From Desulfovibrionaceae bacterium (GTDB lineage Bacteria; Desulfobacterota; Desulfovibrionia; Desulfovibrionales; Desulfovibrionaceae), in assembly GCA_900770205.1 (NCBI GenBank), contig CAAGJV010000164.1, forward strand, positions 1-8,766: DNA of 8,766 nucleotides, written 5' to 3'. Below are positions 1 to 7,467 of the stretch, piece by piece. The translations under genes and the position numbers were made by a program. Within the stretch, counting starts at the first letter, position 1. Each line of letters opens with the position of its first letter. Under the pieces are notes generated by a model that saw only the letters and a program-made list of their open reading frames with translations, was not told where the DNA came from and made no database searches.

Positions 1-1041
1 ACGGAACTCATCTCTCGTTCCAGCAATATAGGCATGGCAAAAATCGGGCTTATGCTTGGTTCGCAGAAGTTCCATGCCTATCTCAGCAAGCTTGGATTCG
101 GCCAGCGAACCGGCATCGGCATCCACGAAAGCCGCGGTATTCTCCGTGCCACTCGGGACTGGAGCGAACTCGATCTCATGTCCACATCCTTCGGGCAGAG
201 CCTGTCCGTTACAGGCATACAAATGCTGCAGGCCTATACCATTCTTGCCCATGGGGGAGACTTTCGTCCGCTTAAGCTTGTTAAGGATGAGGGAGAACAT
301 ACCCTCTCAGACCATGGAGAACGCATCTTTTCCCAGAAAACAACAAAAACCGTCTTGAAAATGATGGAAGAAACTGTCGACGGAAACGGTACGGGTACCC
401 GTGCCAGGATCCCCGGCGTACGCGTTGCCGGCAAGACAGGAACCGCACAGAAGGCCGACCGCTCAGGAAAAGGATACAGCCATAAGCGCCTTGCTTCCTT
501 TGGAGGCATAGTGCCCGCAGATGCCCCTCGGTATGTCATCTACGTCATGCTTGACGAACCGACCACCACCGGGTATGGCGGCGCCATAGCCGCACCGGTA
601 TTCCAGAAGGTAGCCACCAGAACTCTTGCCTATAATGGCTATCTGCCCGATGTAACCTTTGCCATGGCGGAAAAGGAACAGGAAAAAAAACTAACGCCCG
701 CACAGAAGGCACAGCGTGAAAAAGATGCGATCTATCTTGCCAATCTGGCAAAATACCGCACGGAAAAAGCCAAAAAAGAACGTGAACAGGCCAAAAATGC
801 TTCAGGAAAGAACAGTTACGGGAAGGCAGCCATGCCCGATCTGCGCAATATGACTCTGCGAAGAAGCATGGAGATCTGTGCTTCTTACGGCATCATCCCA
901 AGCATGGAAGGCTCTGGAACGTTTGTCGCCAGGCAAAGTCCTCCCCCAGGAAGCAATCTTGAATCTGCAACGTCCTGCACTATCTGGCTTACCGATATGC
1001 CGTCCTTCTCCGAGCCAGAAAGCGCATCGTCAAAGGAGTAG
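1..1041 (+). CDS. ftsI: Septal peptidoglycan transpeptidase FtsI (PBP3-type), 3' part, with C-terminal PASTA-like domain
   Basis: FtsI is the inner-membrane penicillin-binding protein that cross-links peptide stems at the division septum, working with FtsW. The reading frame is open from base 1, so the gene begins upstream; the ATG at 34 is internal. The SxN motif (SSN) is at 19-27 and the KTGT motif at 433-444. The stretch from about 487 to 561 (LASFGGIVPAD, then VMLDEP) is typical of class B PBPs. The membrane anchor, the N-terminal domain and the SxxK catalytic serine lie outside the window. After the transpeptidase domain comes a Lys/Glu/Ala-rich linker (about 655-819), then a PASTA-like domain (about 829-993, starting MPDLRNMTLR and containing RQSPPPGSNL). 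E. coli FtsI lacks this tail. The last codons hold the murE ribosome binding site. Family assignment is firm; the role of the tail is inferred. Confidence 0.95.
   Translation, partial: TELISRSSNIGMAKIGLMLGSQKFHAYLSKLGFGQRTGIGIHESRGILRATRDWSELDLMSTSFGQSLSVTGIQMLQAYTILAHGGDFRPLKLVKDEGEHTLSDHGERIFSQKTTKTVLKMMEETVDGNGTGTRARIPGVRVAGKTGTAQKADRSGKGYSHKRLASFGGIVPADAPRYVIYVMLDEPTTTGYGGAIAAPVFQKVATRTLAYNGYLPDVTFAMAEKEQEKKLTPAQKAQREKDAIYLANLAKYRTEKAKKEREQAKNASGKNSYGKAAMPDLRNMTLRRSMEICASYGIIPSMEGSGTFVARQSPPPGSNLESATSCTIWLTDMPSFSEPESASSKE
655..993 (+). other. Charged linker plus single PASTA-like domain of FtsI
   Basis: This part of the ftsI frame encodes a charged Lys/Glu/Ala/Gln-rich segment (about 655-819) that looks helical or coiled-coil, followed by one PASTA-like domain (about 829-993). 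PASTA domains are known in PBPs and Ser/Thr kinases and are often linked to binding of muropeptide or beta-lactam. Whether this copy binds anything cannot be told from sequence. Confidence 0.75.
1032..1038 (+). promoter_or_regulatory. Ribosome binding site of murE
   Basis: AAAGGAG ends just before the ftsI stop codon (1039-1041) and lies 7 bases before the ATG at 1046. It fixes the murE start at 1046, although the same frame stays open upstream to 878 inside ftsI. Its position within the end of ftsI suggests coupled translation. Confidence 0.85.
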
Positions 1042-1045
1042 ATAT

Positions 1046-2539
1046 ATGTTCCTCACGTCTGATCAGCTCTGCGAAGAGCTTCGCAAAAAATACCGCAGTA
1101 TCCATACCGACTCCCGACTTGTTTCCGAAGGAGACGTTTTCGTAGCGCTGCCTCCTGCTGTTCCCGGAGAGAAAGACAAGACTCAGGAACACATTCTCAT
1201 GGCGCTGGAAAAAGGTGCATGGGCTGTTGTTGCGCATGAAAATATCATCAGCCGGATGCATGCGGAAACAGACAACGCGCAGAATCATTTCTGGCTGGCT
1301 GCCGATAACGTGCGCCGTGAGCTCGGCACTCTGGCCTCTGCCCGCTTTGGAACGGAAAAACTGACCATCCCAGTTATTGCTGTCACGGGCACCAATGGAA
1401 AGACAACCTGCGCCTATCTTCTGGAACATCTCTACCGTGCTCATGGCCTCCCCTCGGGCGTTCTGGGAACCATAAGCTATCGCTGGCCCGGGCATGAAGA
1501 GGCCGCCCCTCTCACCACCCCCGGCTGCCTTGCTCTGCATGAGTCGCTCGCTTCCATGCAGGCCTCCGGGGCGAAAGCCGCCATCATGGAAGTTTCTTCC
1601 CACTCCATCGACCAGAATCGCATTGCAGGCATCCGATTCGCAGCGGCAGCGTTCACGAACCTCACTCAGGATCATCTGGATTACCACAAGACCATGGAAA
1701 ACTACTATCTTGCCAAACGGGCTCTCTTTGCCGATGCACCAGAGAGTGACAAGATCATGGTCATCAATGGAGACGATCCTTACGGGCAGAGACTTCTCGG
1801 AGAGTTTCCCAAGGCTGTCGCCACCTCCCTTCACACGTTCCGGGAAAAAGGCCCTTGCCTGTTCACGAAGGTCGTTCGTTCCGACACGGAAGGCCTTCTT
1901 CTCCATTTCCACTGGTCAGATGGTTCCACATCTTCCAGAGAATGGGAGATGCACTCCCCGCTTATAGGTATGCACAATGCTTCCAATCTTTCGACAGTAT
2001 GTGCGTTGGCGCTTTCCCTGGGCTTTTCCGTCAGTGACCTCTCCTGCCTTGAAAAATTCCCCGGTGTCCCCGGAAGGCTGGAACGCATCCCTACAAAGCC
2101 GGAAGAAAAATTAGGCATATTTGTAGATTACGCACACACGCCAGATGCCCTCACCAACGTTCTGAGAACTCTTGCGCAGGCAAAATTCAGGCGCATCATC
2201 ACAGTTTTCGGCTGCGGCGGCGACAGAGACAGGACAAAACGACCTCTCATGGGAGAAGCAGTAGCGGGCATGAGCGATATTGCCATCGTCACTTCAGACA
2301 ATCCTCGTACGGAAGATCCGGAACGCATTATCGATGATATCATGCCTGGTTTTAAAGAATCCTCATCCGTCTACCGGGAAAGCGACAGGCGCAAGGCTCT
2401 GGAACTCGCGGTCCGGCTGCTGCGGCCGGGAGATGCGCTCCTCGTTGCCGGCAAAGGGCATGAAGACTATCAGATCATTGGAACAACGAAGCATCACTTC
2501 AGCGACCAGGAAATTCTCAAGGAGCTTGTCTCGTGCTGA
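1046..2539 (+). CDS. murE: UDP-N-acetylmuramoyl-L-alanyl-D-glutamate--2,6-diaminopimelate ligase MurE
   Basis: MurE is the cytoplasmic ATP-dependent ligase that adds the third residue of the peptidoglycan stem. The protein is 497 residues, close to E. coli MurE (495). The N-terminal UDP-binding domain spans about 1-108, the central ATPase domain about 109-343 and the C-terminal ligase domain about 344-497. The P-loop GTNGKTT is at residues 115-121 and the EVSSH segment at 182-186. The lysine expected to be carbamylated is K224 (YLAKRALF). The C-terminal domain has DYAHTPDAL, GCGGDRDRTKR, DNPR at 418-421 and GKGHE at 469-473. DNPR is the known signature of meso-DAP-specific enzymes; lysine-adding MurE proteins differ there. 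The gene starts 4 bases after ftsI, behind a strong ribosome binding site, and its stop overlaps the murF start region. Confidence 0.97.
   Translation: MFLTSDQLCEELRKKYRSIHTDSRLVSEGDVFVALPPAVPGEKDKTQEHILMALEKGAWAVVAHENIISRMHAETDNAQNHFWLAADNVRRELGTLASARFGTEKLTIPVIAVTGTNGKTTCAYLLEHLYRAHGLPSGVLGTISYRWPGHEEAAPLTTPGCLALHESLASMQASGAKAAIMEVSSHSIDQNRIAGIRFAAAAFTNLTQDHLDYHKTMENYYLAKRALFADAPESDKIMVINGDDPYGQRLLGEFPKAVATSLHTFREKGPCLFTKVVRSDTEGLLLHFHWSDGSTSSREWEMHSPLIGMHNASNLSTVCALALSLGFSVSDLSCLEKFPGVPGRLERIPTKPEEKLGIFVDYAHTPDALTNVLRTLAQAKFRRIITVFGCGGDRDRTKRPLMGEAVAGMSDIAIVTSDNPRTEDPERIIDDIMPGFKESSSVYRESDRRKALELAVRLLRPGDALLVAGKGHEDYQIIGTTKHHFSDQEILKELVSC
2519..2524 (+). promoter_or_regulatory. Ribosome binding site of murF (supports the GTG start)
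   Basis: AAGGAG lies inside the end of murE. It is 8 bases before GTG 2533 and 14 bases before the in-frame ATG at 2539. The spacing favours GTG. The ATG shares its A with the murE stop TGA, so a coupled restart there cannot be excluded. Confidence 0.7.
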
Positions 2540-3936
2540 TGGAACTGGAAAAGGCGGCTCTCGCCTGTGGAGCCAAGATTCTTCATTTCTCCCCTGCCGT
2601 TCTTACCGGAGCTGCATCCGACAGCAGAAATGTCCGCCGCGGAGACTTGTTTACCGCCATCAGGGGAGAGAGAGCTGATGGTCACGACTTTGCCAGAACG
2701 GCTGTTTCAAACGGGGCCTCCGCGGTTCTTGCGCAACGGGATCCCTTTCAGGGGGAACCTCTCTCTCCCGTTCTTCTTGTGGAAGACAGCGTAAAGGCAC
2801 TCGGATGCATCTCCCATGCATGGAGGAAGGAGTTCAAAGGAAAAGTCATCGGCATAACAGGTACGGCCGGAAAAACCACGACAAAAGAACTTCTTGCCCA
2901 TATTCTTTCCCTTCACGGAAAAACAGCTCGAACCCCCATGAATCTCAATTCCCAGATAGGCATGCCCATTTCCATCATGGCTGCCGATGGCGATGAGGAT
3001 TTCTGGGTAATGGAAGCCGGCATAAGCCACCCCGAAGACATGGATGAACTCGGCCCTATCCTGGAGCCGGATATAGCCATCATACTCAATGCGGGAACAG
3101 GCCATTCCCTCGGCCTTGGAGACAGGGGAACCGCCTACTACAAAGCCCGTCTTCTGGCCCATAGAAAAAAAGGAGGTACAGCTCTCGTCTGTGCCGACTA
3201 CGATGACCTTGCCAGAGAGGCGCGTATGCTCTGCCCGGAAACGGTCTTTTTTTCCGCACAGGGGCGCGAAGTCCCCTATCGTGTTGCTTACAGGGGGCTT
3301 GACGAAAAAGCCCGCGGGCAATACCGTCTCTGGCTTGAAGAAAAGGAAGTCGATGTAACATGCGCGCTGTCGGGAGCCTATGCGGCGGAAAATATTCTTG
3401 CGGCAGCGGCGGCGGCCCATCTGTCGGGATTATCCTGCCAGGAAATAAAGCATGGCGTGGAGACGGCTCTTTTTCCCTCCCAGCGTTTTGCCAGACACGA
3501 AATCCCCGGATGGACTGTCATCGATGACACCTATAATGCCAATCCCCTTTCCGCCTCCCGCATGATCGAAGCATCCGCTGAACTTGCCCGGGGCAAGGCC
3601 TTTGTCTGCGTCATGGGAGCCATGGGAGAACTCGGAGCTCTCTCGGCAGAAGAACACAGAAAACTCGGGAGGATACTTGCCGGCACCTGTGAAGCCCTTT
3701 TCTGGTTTGGCTCCCACAGGGAAGATATCCAAAAAGGACTGGAGGAAGCATCCTTCTCCGGAGCATTTTTTCCCCTTTCCAGTCTCGAAGAATTTCTGCC
3801 GGCCATAACCTGCTGGGAAAAACGGTACAGAGAGAACGACAGCCGCGAAGGCCTCATTCTTTTTAAAGGTTCCCGCGTGAATCGTATGGAACGACTTGTC
3901 AACCTTTTCATGGAACAGAAAAACCATGCTCTATAA
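2533..3936 (+). CDS. murF: UDP-N-acetylmuramoyl-tripeptide--D-alanyl-D-alanine ligase MurF
   Basis: MurF joins D-Ala-D-Ala to the UDP-MurNAc-tripeptide in the cytoplasm, completing the pentapeptide precursor. From GTG 2533 the protein is 467 residues (E. coli MurF is 452). The N-terminal substrate domain spans about 1-104 and includes SDSRNVRRGDLF. The P-loop GTAGKTTT is at 110-117, followed by NLNSQIGMP at 137-145. The C-terminal domain has DDTYNANPLS at 331-340, MGAMGELG at 361-368 and FKGSR at 444-448. K204 (YYKARLL) fits the lysine expected to be carbamylated. The usual EMGANH segment reads EAGISH (161-166) and the later loop NAGTGH (186-191), so part of the central domain is divergent, but no core ligase motif is missing. 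The gene overlaps murE by 7 bases and mraY by 11. An ATG start at 2539 is the alternative. Confidence 0.95.
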   Translation: MLMELEKAALACGAKILHFSPAVLTGAASDSRNVRRGDLFTAIRGERADGHDFARTAVSNGASAVLAQRDPFQGEPLSPVLLVEDSVKALGCISHAWRKEFKGKVIGITGTAGKTTTKELLAHILSLHGKTARTPMNLNSQIGMPISIMAADGDEDFWVMEAGISHPEDMDELGPILEPDIAIILNAGTGHSLGLGDRGTAYYKARLLAHRKKGGTALVCADYDDLAREARMLCPETVFFSAQGREVPYRVAYRGLDEKARGQYRLWLEEKEVDVTCALSGAYAAENILAAAAAAHLSGLSCQEIKHGVETALFPSQRFARHEIPGWTVIDDTYNANPLSASRMIEASAELARGKAFVCVMGAMGELGALSAEEHRKLGRILAGTCEALFWFGSHREDIQKGLEEASFSGAFFPLSSLEEFLPAITCWEKRYRENDSREGLILFKGSRVNRMERLVNLFMEQKNHAL

Positions 3937-5008
3937 CCTTCTCGTCCCCTTCAGCCAGGACATCACCATCCTGAATGTTTTCCGCTACATTACATTCCGC
4001 TCTGCCGGTGCCCTCATCTGCGCGCTTCTTTTCACCATACTTACCGGGCCATGGTTTCTGAAAAAGCTCACTGCTCTTAAAATAGGCCAGCCCATCCTTT
4101 CCTATGTTCCCGAACATCAGTCCAAAACGGGAACACCAACTATGGGAGGCCTGCTCATTATTTCAGGTACCATCGCGTCCTCGCTGCTCTGGGCCGACCT
4201 CTCCAATGTCTATGTCTGGCTGAGCATCCTTGTTTTCCTTGGATTTGGAACCGTAGGCTTTATCGACGACTACATGAAAATACGCCACAAGGAAAACAAA
4301 GGCCTTTCTGCGCGGGCAAAAATGCTGGGACTCATTATTGTTTCCTTCGCTGCTATCAGCCTTCTTCTCATGGAACCTGCCTATTCCAGCAAACTGTCGG
4401 TTCCATTTTTCAAGCAGTTCACACCAGATCTCGGTATCTTCTACTCTATTTTCGCCGTCGTTGTCCTTCTCGCCACTTCGAATGCTGTCAATCTCACCGA
4501 TGGCCTGGACGGGCTTGCCATTCTCCCCTCCGTCATGTGCTTCATGGTCTATGCCATTTTCATCTATGTGGCGGGCCATGCAAATTTCGCCCAGTACCTG
4601 CAGGTCCCTGCCGTGCCGGGCGTAGGCGAAGTCACTGTTTTCTGCTGTGCCCTCATGGGAGCCGGTCTCGGATTCCTGTGGTTCAACTGCTTTCCAGCAC
4701 AGATCTTCATGGGAGATGTCGGTTCCCTCAGTCTCGGCGGGGTCCTTGGATTCCTCGCTGTTCTCTGCAAGCAGGAACTCATCCTTATCGTGGCCGGAGG
4801 GCTTTTTGTGATGGAAACCGTCTCCGTTATCATGCAGGTAGGCTTTTTCAAGGCTACTCACGGAAAAAGGCTCTTCCGCATGACTCCCCTCCACCATCAT
4901 TTCCAGAAGGGAAGCACACCACTTCCAGAATCAAAAATTATCGTCCGTTTCTGGATCATTTCCGTTCTTTTCGCCATCATTTCCCTTTCCGTTCTTAAAT
5001 TGCGCTAG
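3926..5008 (+). CDS. mraY: Phospho-N-acetylmuramoyl-pentapeptide transferase MraY
   Basis: MraY is the polytopic inner-membrane enzyme that transfers phospho-MurNAc-pentapeptide from UDP to undecaprenyl phosphate, making lipid I. From ATG 3926 it has 360 residues, the same as E. coli MraY, and it aligns from the first residues (NVFRYITFR). It is hydrophobic throughout, consistent with about ten membrane helices. Family motifs are GTPTMGG at 69-75, DDY at 114-116, NAVNLTDGLDGLA at 186-198, FMGDVGS at 261-267 and PLHHHF at 321-326. The acidic residues D114, D115 and D264 match the Mg-binding and catalytic positions. A longer frame opens at TTG 3896, but those extra residues lie inside murF and are not needed. 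The start overlaps the end of murF by 11 bases. Only a weak GGAA at 3912-3915 precedes it, so translational coupling is likely. Confidence 0.97.
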   Translation: MLYNLLVPFSQDITILNVFRYITFRSAGALICALLFTILTGPWFLKKLTALKIGQPILSYVPEHQSKTGTPTMGGLLIISGTIASSLLWADLSNVYVWLSILVFLGFGTVGFIDDYMKIRHKENKGLSARAKMLGLIIVSFAAISLLLMEPAYSSKLSVPFFKQFTPDLGIFYSIFAVVVLLATSNAVNLTDGLDGLAILPSVMCFMVYAIFIYVAGHANFAQYLQVPAVPGVGEVTVFCCALMGAGLGFLWFNCFPAQIFMGDVGSLSLGGVLGFLAVLCKQELILIVAGGLFVMETVSVIMQVGFFKATHGKRLFRMTPLHHHFQKGSTPLPESKIIVRFWIISVLFAIISLSVLKLR

Positions 5009-5018
5009 GAATACAGCC

Positions 5019-6323
5019 ATGAAACCCTCTTTTCTTGATCATCGCAGCGTTGCCGTCATCGGAGCTGGCAGAAGCGGACGGGCCGCAGCCAGGCTGCTTT
5101 ATGAACTCGGAGCAGATATCCGCCTGCTGGAAAAAAAAACTGAGAGCCTTCCTGCTGATTTCGCCCTCTGGCTGAAAGAGAAAAATATTCCTGTGTTCGG
5201 CGGGGAACATAGGCCGGAGTACTTTCAGGGAGTCGACCTCGTCATTCCCAGCCCAGCCGCCGCAAAATCTTCGCTTGAACCTCTGCTTCCAGGAAGAAAA
5301 GGCTTCCCTCAGCCCGAAATAATGGCTGAAACCGAACTGGCCTGGCGCCTCCTCGAAGGAGAACCCATCATCGGCATAACGGGAACAAGCGGAAAAACCA
5401 CTACGACAAGCCTCTGCTCCGCCATGCTTCAATCTCACGGCCTTAATGTTTTCACAGGTGGAAACATAGGAACTCCCCTTTCCGAATATGTTCTCAAAAG
5501 GCGGCATGGAGAAGAAAAGGCCGATGTCATTGTGCTGGAGCTTTCCAGCTTTCAGCTGCAGACATGCAGCACCCTGCATCCTCAAGTGGGCATACTTCTT
5601 AATGTCTCGGAAAATCACCTGGATTTTCACAAAGATATGCAGGAGTATCTGGATGCAAAAATGAACCTCTTCTCCCAGCAGGCAGAAGAGGATACCGCCA
5701 TACTCCCTCCACAGCTCTCCGATCTTCCCTCAAAATACAGGATGAAAGCCAGCGTTCGCTTTCTTACCCCGGCACCGAATCTTTTCCCCGACACACGCCT
5801 CATCGGCAGCCATAATCAGAGCAATGCCGAGGCAGCCTTCATGGCCGCATCTGTCTTTCATGTCTCTCGTGAGGAAGCGGCCATGGCCATGCTCCAGTTC
5901 ACCCCTATTGAACACCGTCTGGAACATATTGCAGCCATCAATGGCGTAGACTATGTTAACGATTCGAAATGCACCACGATAGAAGCGCTGAAAGTAGCGC
6001 TGCGAGCTTTTGACAAGCCTGTCATTCTCCTTGCAGGGGGTAAATTCAAGGGAGGAGATGTCAGAAGCCTCTGCCCTCTTCTCAAACAACACGTCAAGGC
6101 TGTTGCTTTATATGGAGCATCGCGCGAGCATTTTGAACCCGCGTGGAAAGATACCGTGCCTGTCACATGGGATGACACTATGGACAAGGCTCTCGCCCAT
6201 GCCCGAAGCATTGCCCATTCCGGAGATGTCATTCTTCTTGCGCCTGCAACATCAAGTTTCGATCAGTATGCAAACTACATTGAAAGGGGAAATCACTTCC
6301 GTTCCCTGGTGAAAAACATGTAG
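5019..6323 (+). CDS. murD: UDP-N-acetylmuramoyl-L-alanine--D-glutamate ligase MurD
   Basis: MurD is the cytoplasmic ATP-dependent ligase that adds D-glutamate to UDP-MurNAc-L-Ala. The protein has 434 residues (E. coli 438). The N-terminal Rossmann-like domain begins VAVIGAGRSGRAAA (11-24). The P-loop GTSGKTTTT is at 122-130, followed by ELSSFQL at 174-180 and NVSENHLDFH at 195-204. K214 (LDAKMNLF) is the lysine expected to be carbamylated. The C-terminal domain has EHRLE at 298-302, NDSKCTT at 314-320, LAGGKFKGGD at 338-347, and APATSSFDQY at 408-417. Two usual motifs vary: NDSKATN reads NDSKCTT, and the N-domain SPG loop reads SPA (78-80). A run of nine A lies at 5131-5139. The start is 10 bases after mraY; AGGA at 5007-5010, overlapping the mraY stop, is the likely ribosome binding site. 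Confidence 0.96.
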   Translation: MKPSFLDHRSVAVIGAGRSGRAAARLLYELGADIRLLEKKTESLPADFALWLKEKNIPVFGGEHRPEYFQGVDLVIPSPAAAKSSLEPLLPGRKGFPQPEIMAETELAWRLLEGEPIIGITGTSGKTTTTSLCSAMLQSHGLNVFTGGNIGTPLSEYVLKRRHGEEKADVIVLELSSFQLQTCSTLHPQVGILLNVSENHLDFHKDMQEYLDAKMNLFSQQAEEDTAILPPQLSDLPSKYRMKASVRFLTPAPNLFPDTRLIGSHNQSNAEAAFMAASVFHVSREEAAMAMLQFTPIEHRLEHIAAINGVDYVNDSKCTTIEALKVALRAFDKPVILLAGGKFKGGDVRSLCPLLKQHVKAVALYGASREHFEPAWKDTVPVTWDDTMDKALAHARSIAHSGDVILLAPATSSFDQYANYIERGNHFRSLVKNM

Positions 6324-6332
6324 GGTAGCACT

Positions 6333-7463
6333 ATGAATCTGCGCAAAAAAAAGCAAACATCTCCTGAACAGCCCATCGTTTATGGGCCTGTGGACTGGTG
6401 GTTGCTGGCACTTTTCCTTCTTCTTCTGTGTGTAGGCCTTGTTGCTGTTCTGAGTGCAAGCGGCCCCATCAGTCAGCGGACGTATGGAGAATCCTACCAT
6501 TTTTTTCACAGACAGCTTCAATCCATGATAGCTGGCGGCATACTCGTTTCAATCATCTGCTGGATGCCGCGGTCTTTTATTAATAAGACGCATTACTGGG
6601 GAATAGGCATTGTTCTCGTTCTCCTCATGCTGTGTCTTCTCATCGGGCCGAAAATCAACGGCTCACGCAGGTGGCTTGATTTCCATTTCATGATGCTTCA
6701 GCCTATGGAATTTGCCCGCATTGCTCTTGTCATGTACCTCGCTTATTTCATGAGCTCGAAACAATCCATGATTCTGGAATTCAGCAGGGGTCTCCTTCCT
6801 CCAACTCTTATCACCGTATTTTTGTGCGCATTGCTTCTGCTCCAGCCTGATCTTGGCGGTACCATCATCATGATGGCCATATTATTCTTCATGTGCCTTG
6901 GCGGCGGTACCAAGGGCTGGTATCTTGTCTGCGTTCTCATTCTTGCTGCAATCGCCGCTATTTTTCTTATTATCATCGAACCTTATCGCTGGGCACGGCT
7001 CACTGCCTATCTCGACCCGTTTGCCAATGCACAAGGGGTTGGATACCAGCTTGTGCAAAGCCTTCTCGCTCTTGGAAGCGGAGGAATTCTGGGGGTCGGC
7101 CTCGGCGGCAGCATTCAGAAAACCGTCTATCTTCCCGAAGCGCATAATGATTTCATTATGTCCGTCATAGGAGAAGAAACCGGCTTTGTCGGCATGACCG
7201 TCGTCATGATTCTCTTTGCTCTTTTCTTTTATCGCTGCTATCGTGTTGCCTTGGGGCAGAAAAATCTGCGTGACCGACTCAGCGCCTATGGTCTCACCAT
7301 AGTTATCGCCTTAAGCTTTCTGCTTAATCTTGCTGTTATTCTTGGAAAAGTCCCCCCAAAGGGCATTGCCATGCCTTTTATCAGCTATGGAGGAAGCAGC
7401 CTGCTTTCCAATATGATCTGCGCCGGGCTTCTGCTCAACTATTCTCGCACCATGAGGGAGTAA
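6333..7463 (+). CDS. ftsW: Septal peptidoglycan polymerase FtsW (SEDS family)
   Basis: FtsW is the inner-membrane SEDS glycosyltransferase that polymerises lipid II at the septum, partnered by FtsI, whose gene lies upstream in the same cluster. It has 376 residues with a short basic cytoplasmic start (NLRKKK) and about ten hydrophobic helices. SEDS motifs are NGSRRWLDF at 109-117, QPMEFAR at 123-129, LLQPDLGG at 169-176, GVGYQLVQSLLALGSGG at 235-251, LPEAHNDFI at 267-275 with the presumed catalytic Asp at D273, GEETGF at 280-285 and PFISYGGSSL at 348-357. RodA is the paralogous alternative, but the position between murD and murG is the standard one for ftsW. The start is 9 bases after murD, with only a modest AGGG at 6322-6325 upstream. 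Confidence 0.95.
   Translation: MNLRKKKQTSPEQPIVYGPVDWWLLALFLLLLCVGLVAVLSASGPISQRTYGESYHFFHRQLQSMIAGGILVSIICWMPRSFINKTHYWGIGIVLVLLMLCLLIGPKINGSRRWLDFHFMMLQPMEFARIALVMYLAYFMSSKQSMILEFSRGLLPPTLITVFLCALLLLQPDLGGTIIMMAILFFMCLGGGTKGWYLVCVLILAAIAAIFLIIIEPYRWARLTAYLDPFANAQGVGYQLVQSLLALGSGGILGVGLGGSIQKTVYLPEAHNDFIMSVIGEETGFVGMTVVMILFALFFYRCYRVALGQKNLRDRLSAYGLTIVIALSFLLNLAVILGKVPPKGIAMPFISYGGSSLLSNMICAGLLLNYSRTMRE
7456..7460 (+). promoter_or_regulatory. Ribosome binding site of murG
   Basis: GGGAG, inside the last codons of ftsW, lies 7 bases before ATG 7468. It supports that start and suggests translation coupled to ftsW. Confidence 0.7.
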
Positions 7464-7467
7464 TACC

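Noticed and set aside
878..1045. Upstream extension of the murE frame inside ftsI
   Set aside because: The extra 56 residues do not resemble MurE, and a strong ribosome binding site at 1032-1038 fits ATG 1046.
989..1912. 307-codon open frame on the - strand opposite ftsI and murE
   Set aside because: It lies wholly antisense to the end of ftsI and a motif-complete murE, shows no recognisable domain, and has the look of a codon-bias shadow.
2707..3420. 237-codon open frame on the - strand opposite murF
   Set aside because: It is fully covered by murF on the other strand, with no domain and no plausible start signal.
3896..3925. TTG start giving mraY ten extra residues
   Set aside because: From ATG 3926 the protein matches E. 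coli MraY in length and N-terminus; the extension lies within murF.
4163..4900. 245-codon open frame on the - strand opposite mraY
   Set aside because: It is antisense to the conserved core of mraY. Its Asp/Glu/His/Gly-rich composition is what the reverse strand of membrane-protein codons gives.
6345..6352. A8 tract at the start of ftsW
   Set aside because: It encodes a basic Lys cluster ahead of the first membrane helix, a usual topology signal; there is no further sign of a special role.
6866..6875. Palindrome CATCATGATG in ftsW
   Set aside because: It is short, lies within hydrophobic Ile-Met codons and has no partner site nearby; chance is sufficient.
7143..7160. Perfect 7-base inverted repeat with a 4-base loop (CATAATG, ATTT, CATTATG) in ftsW
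   Set aside because: It encodes the conserved HNDFIM catalytic segment, the stem is AT-rich and weak, and no T-run follows. Codon constraint explains it.
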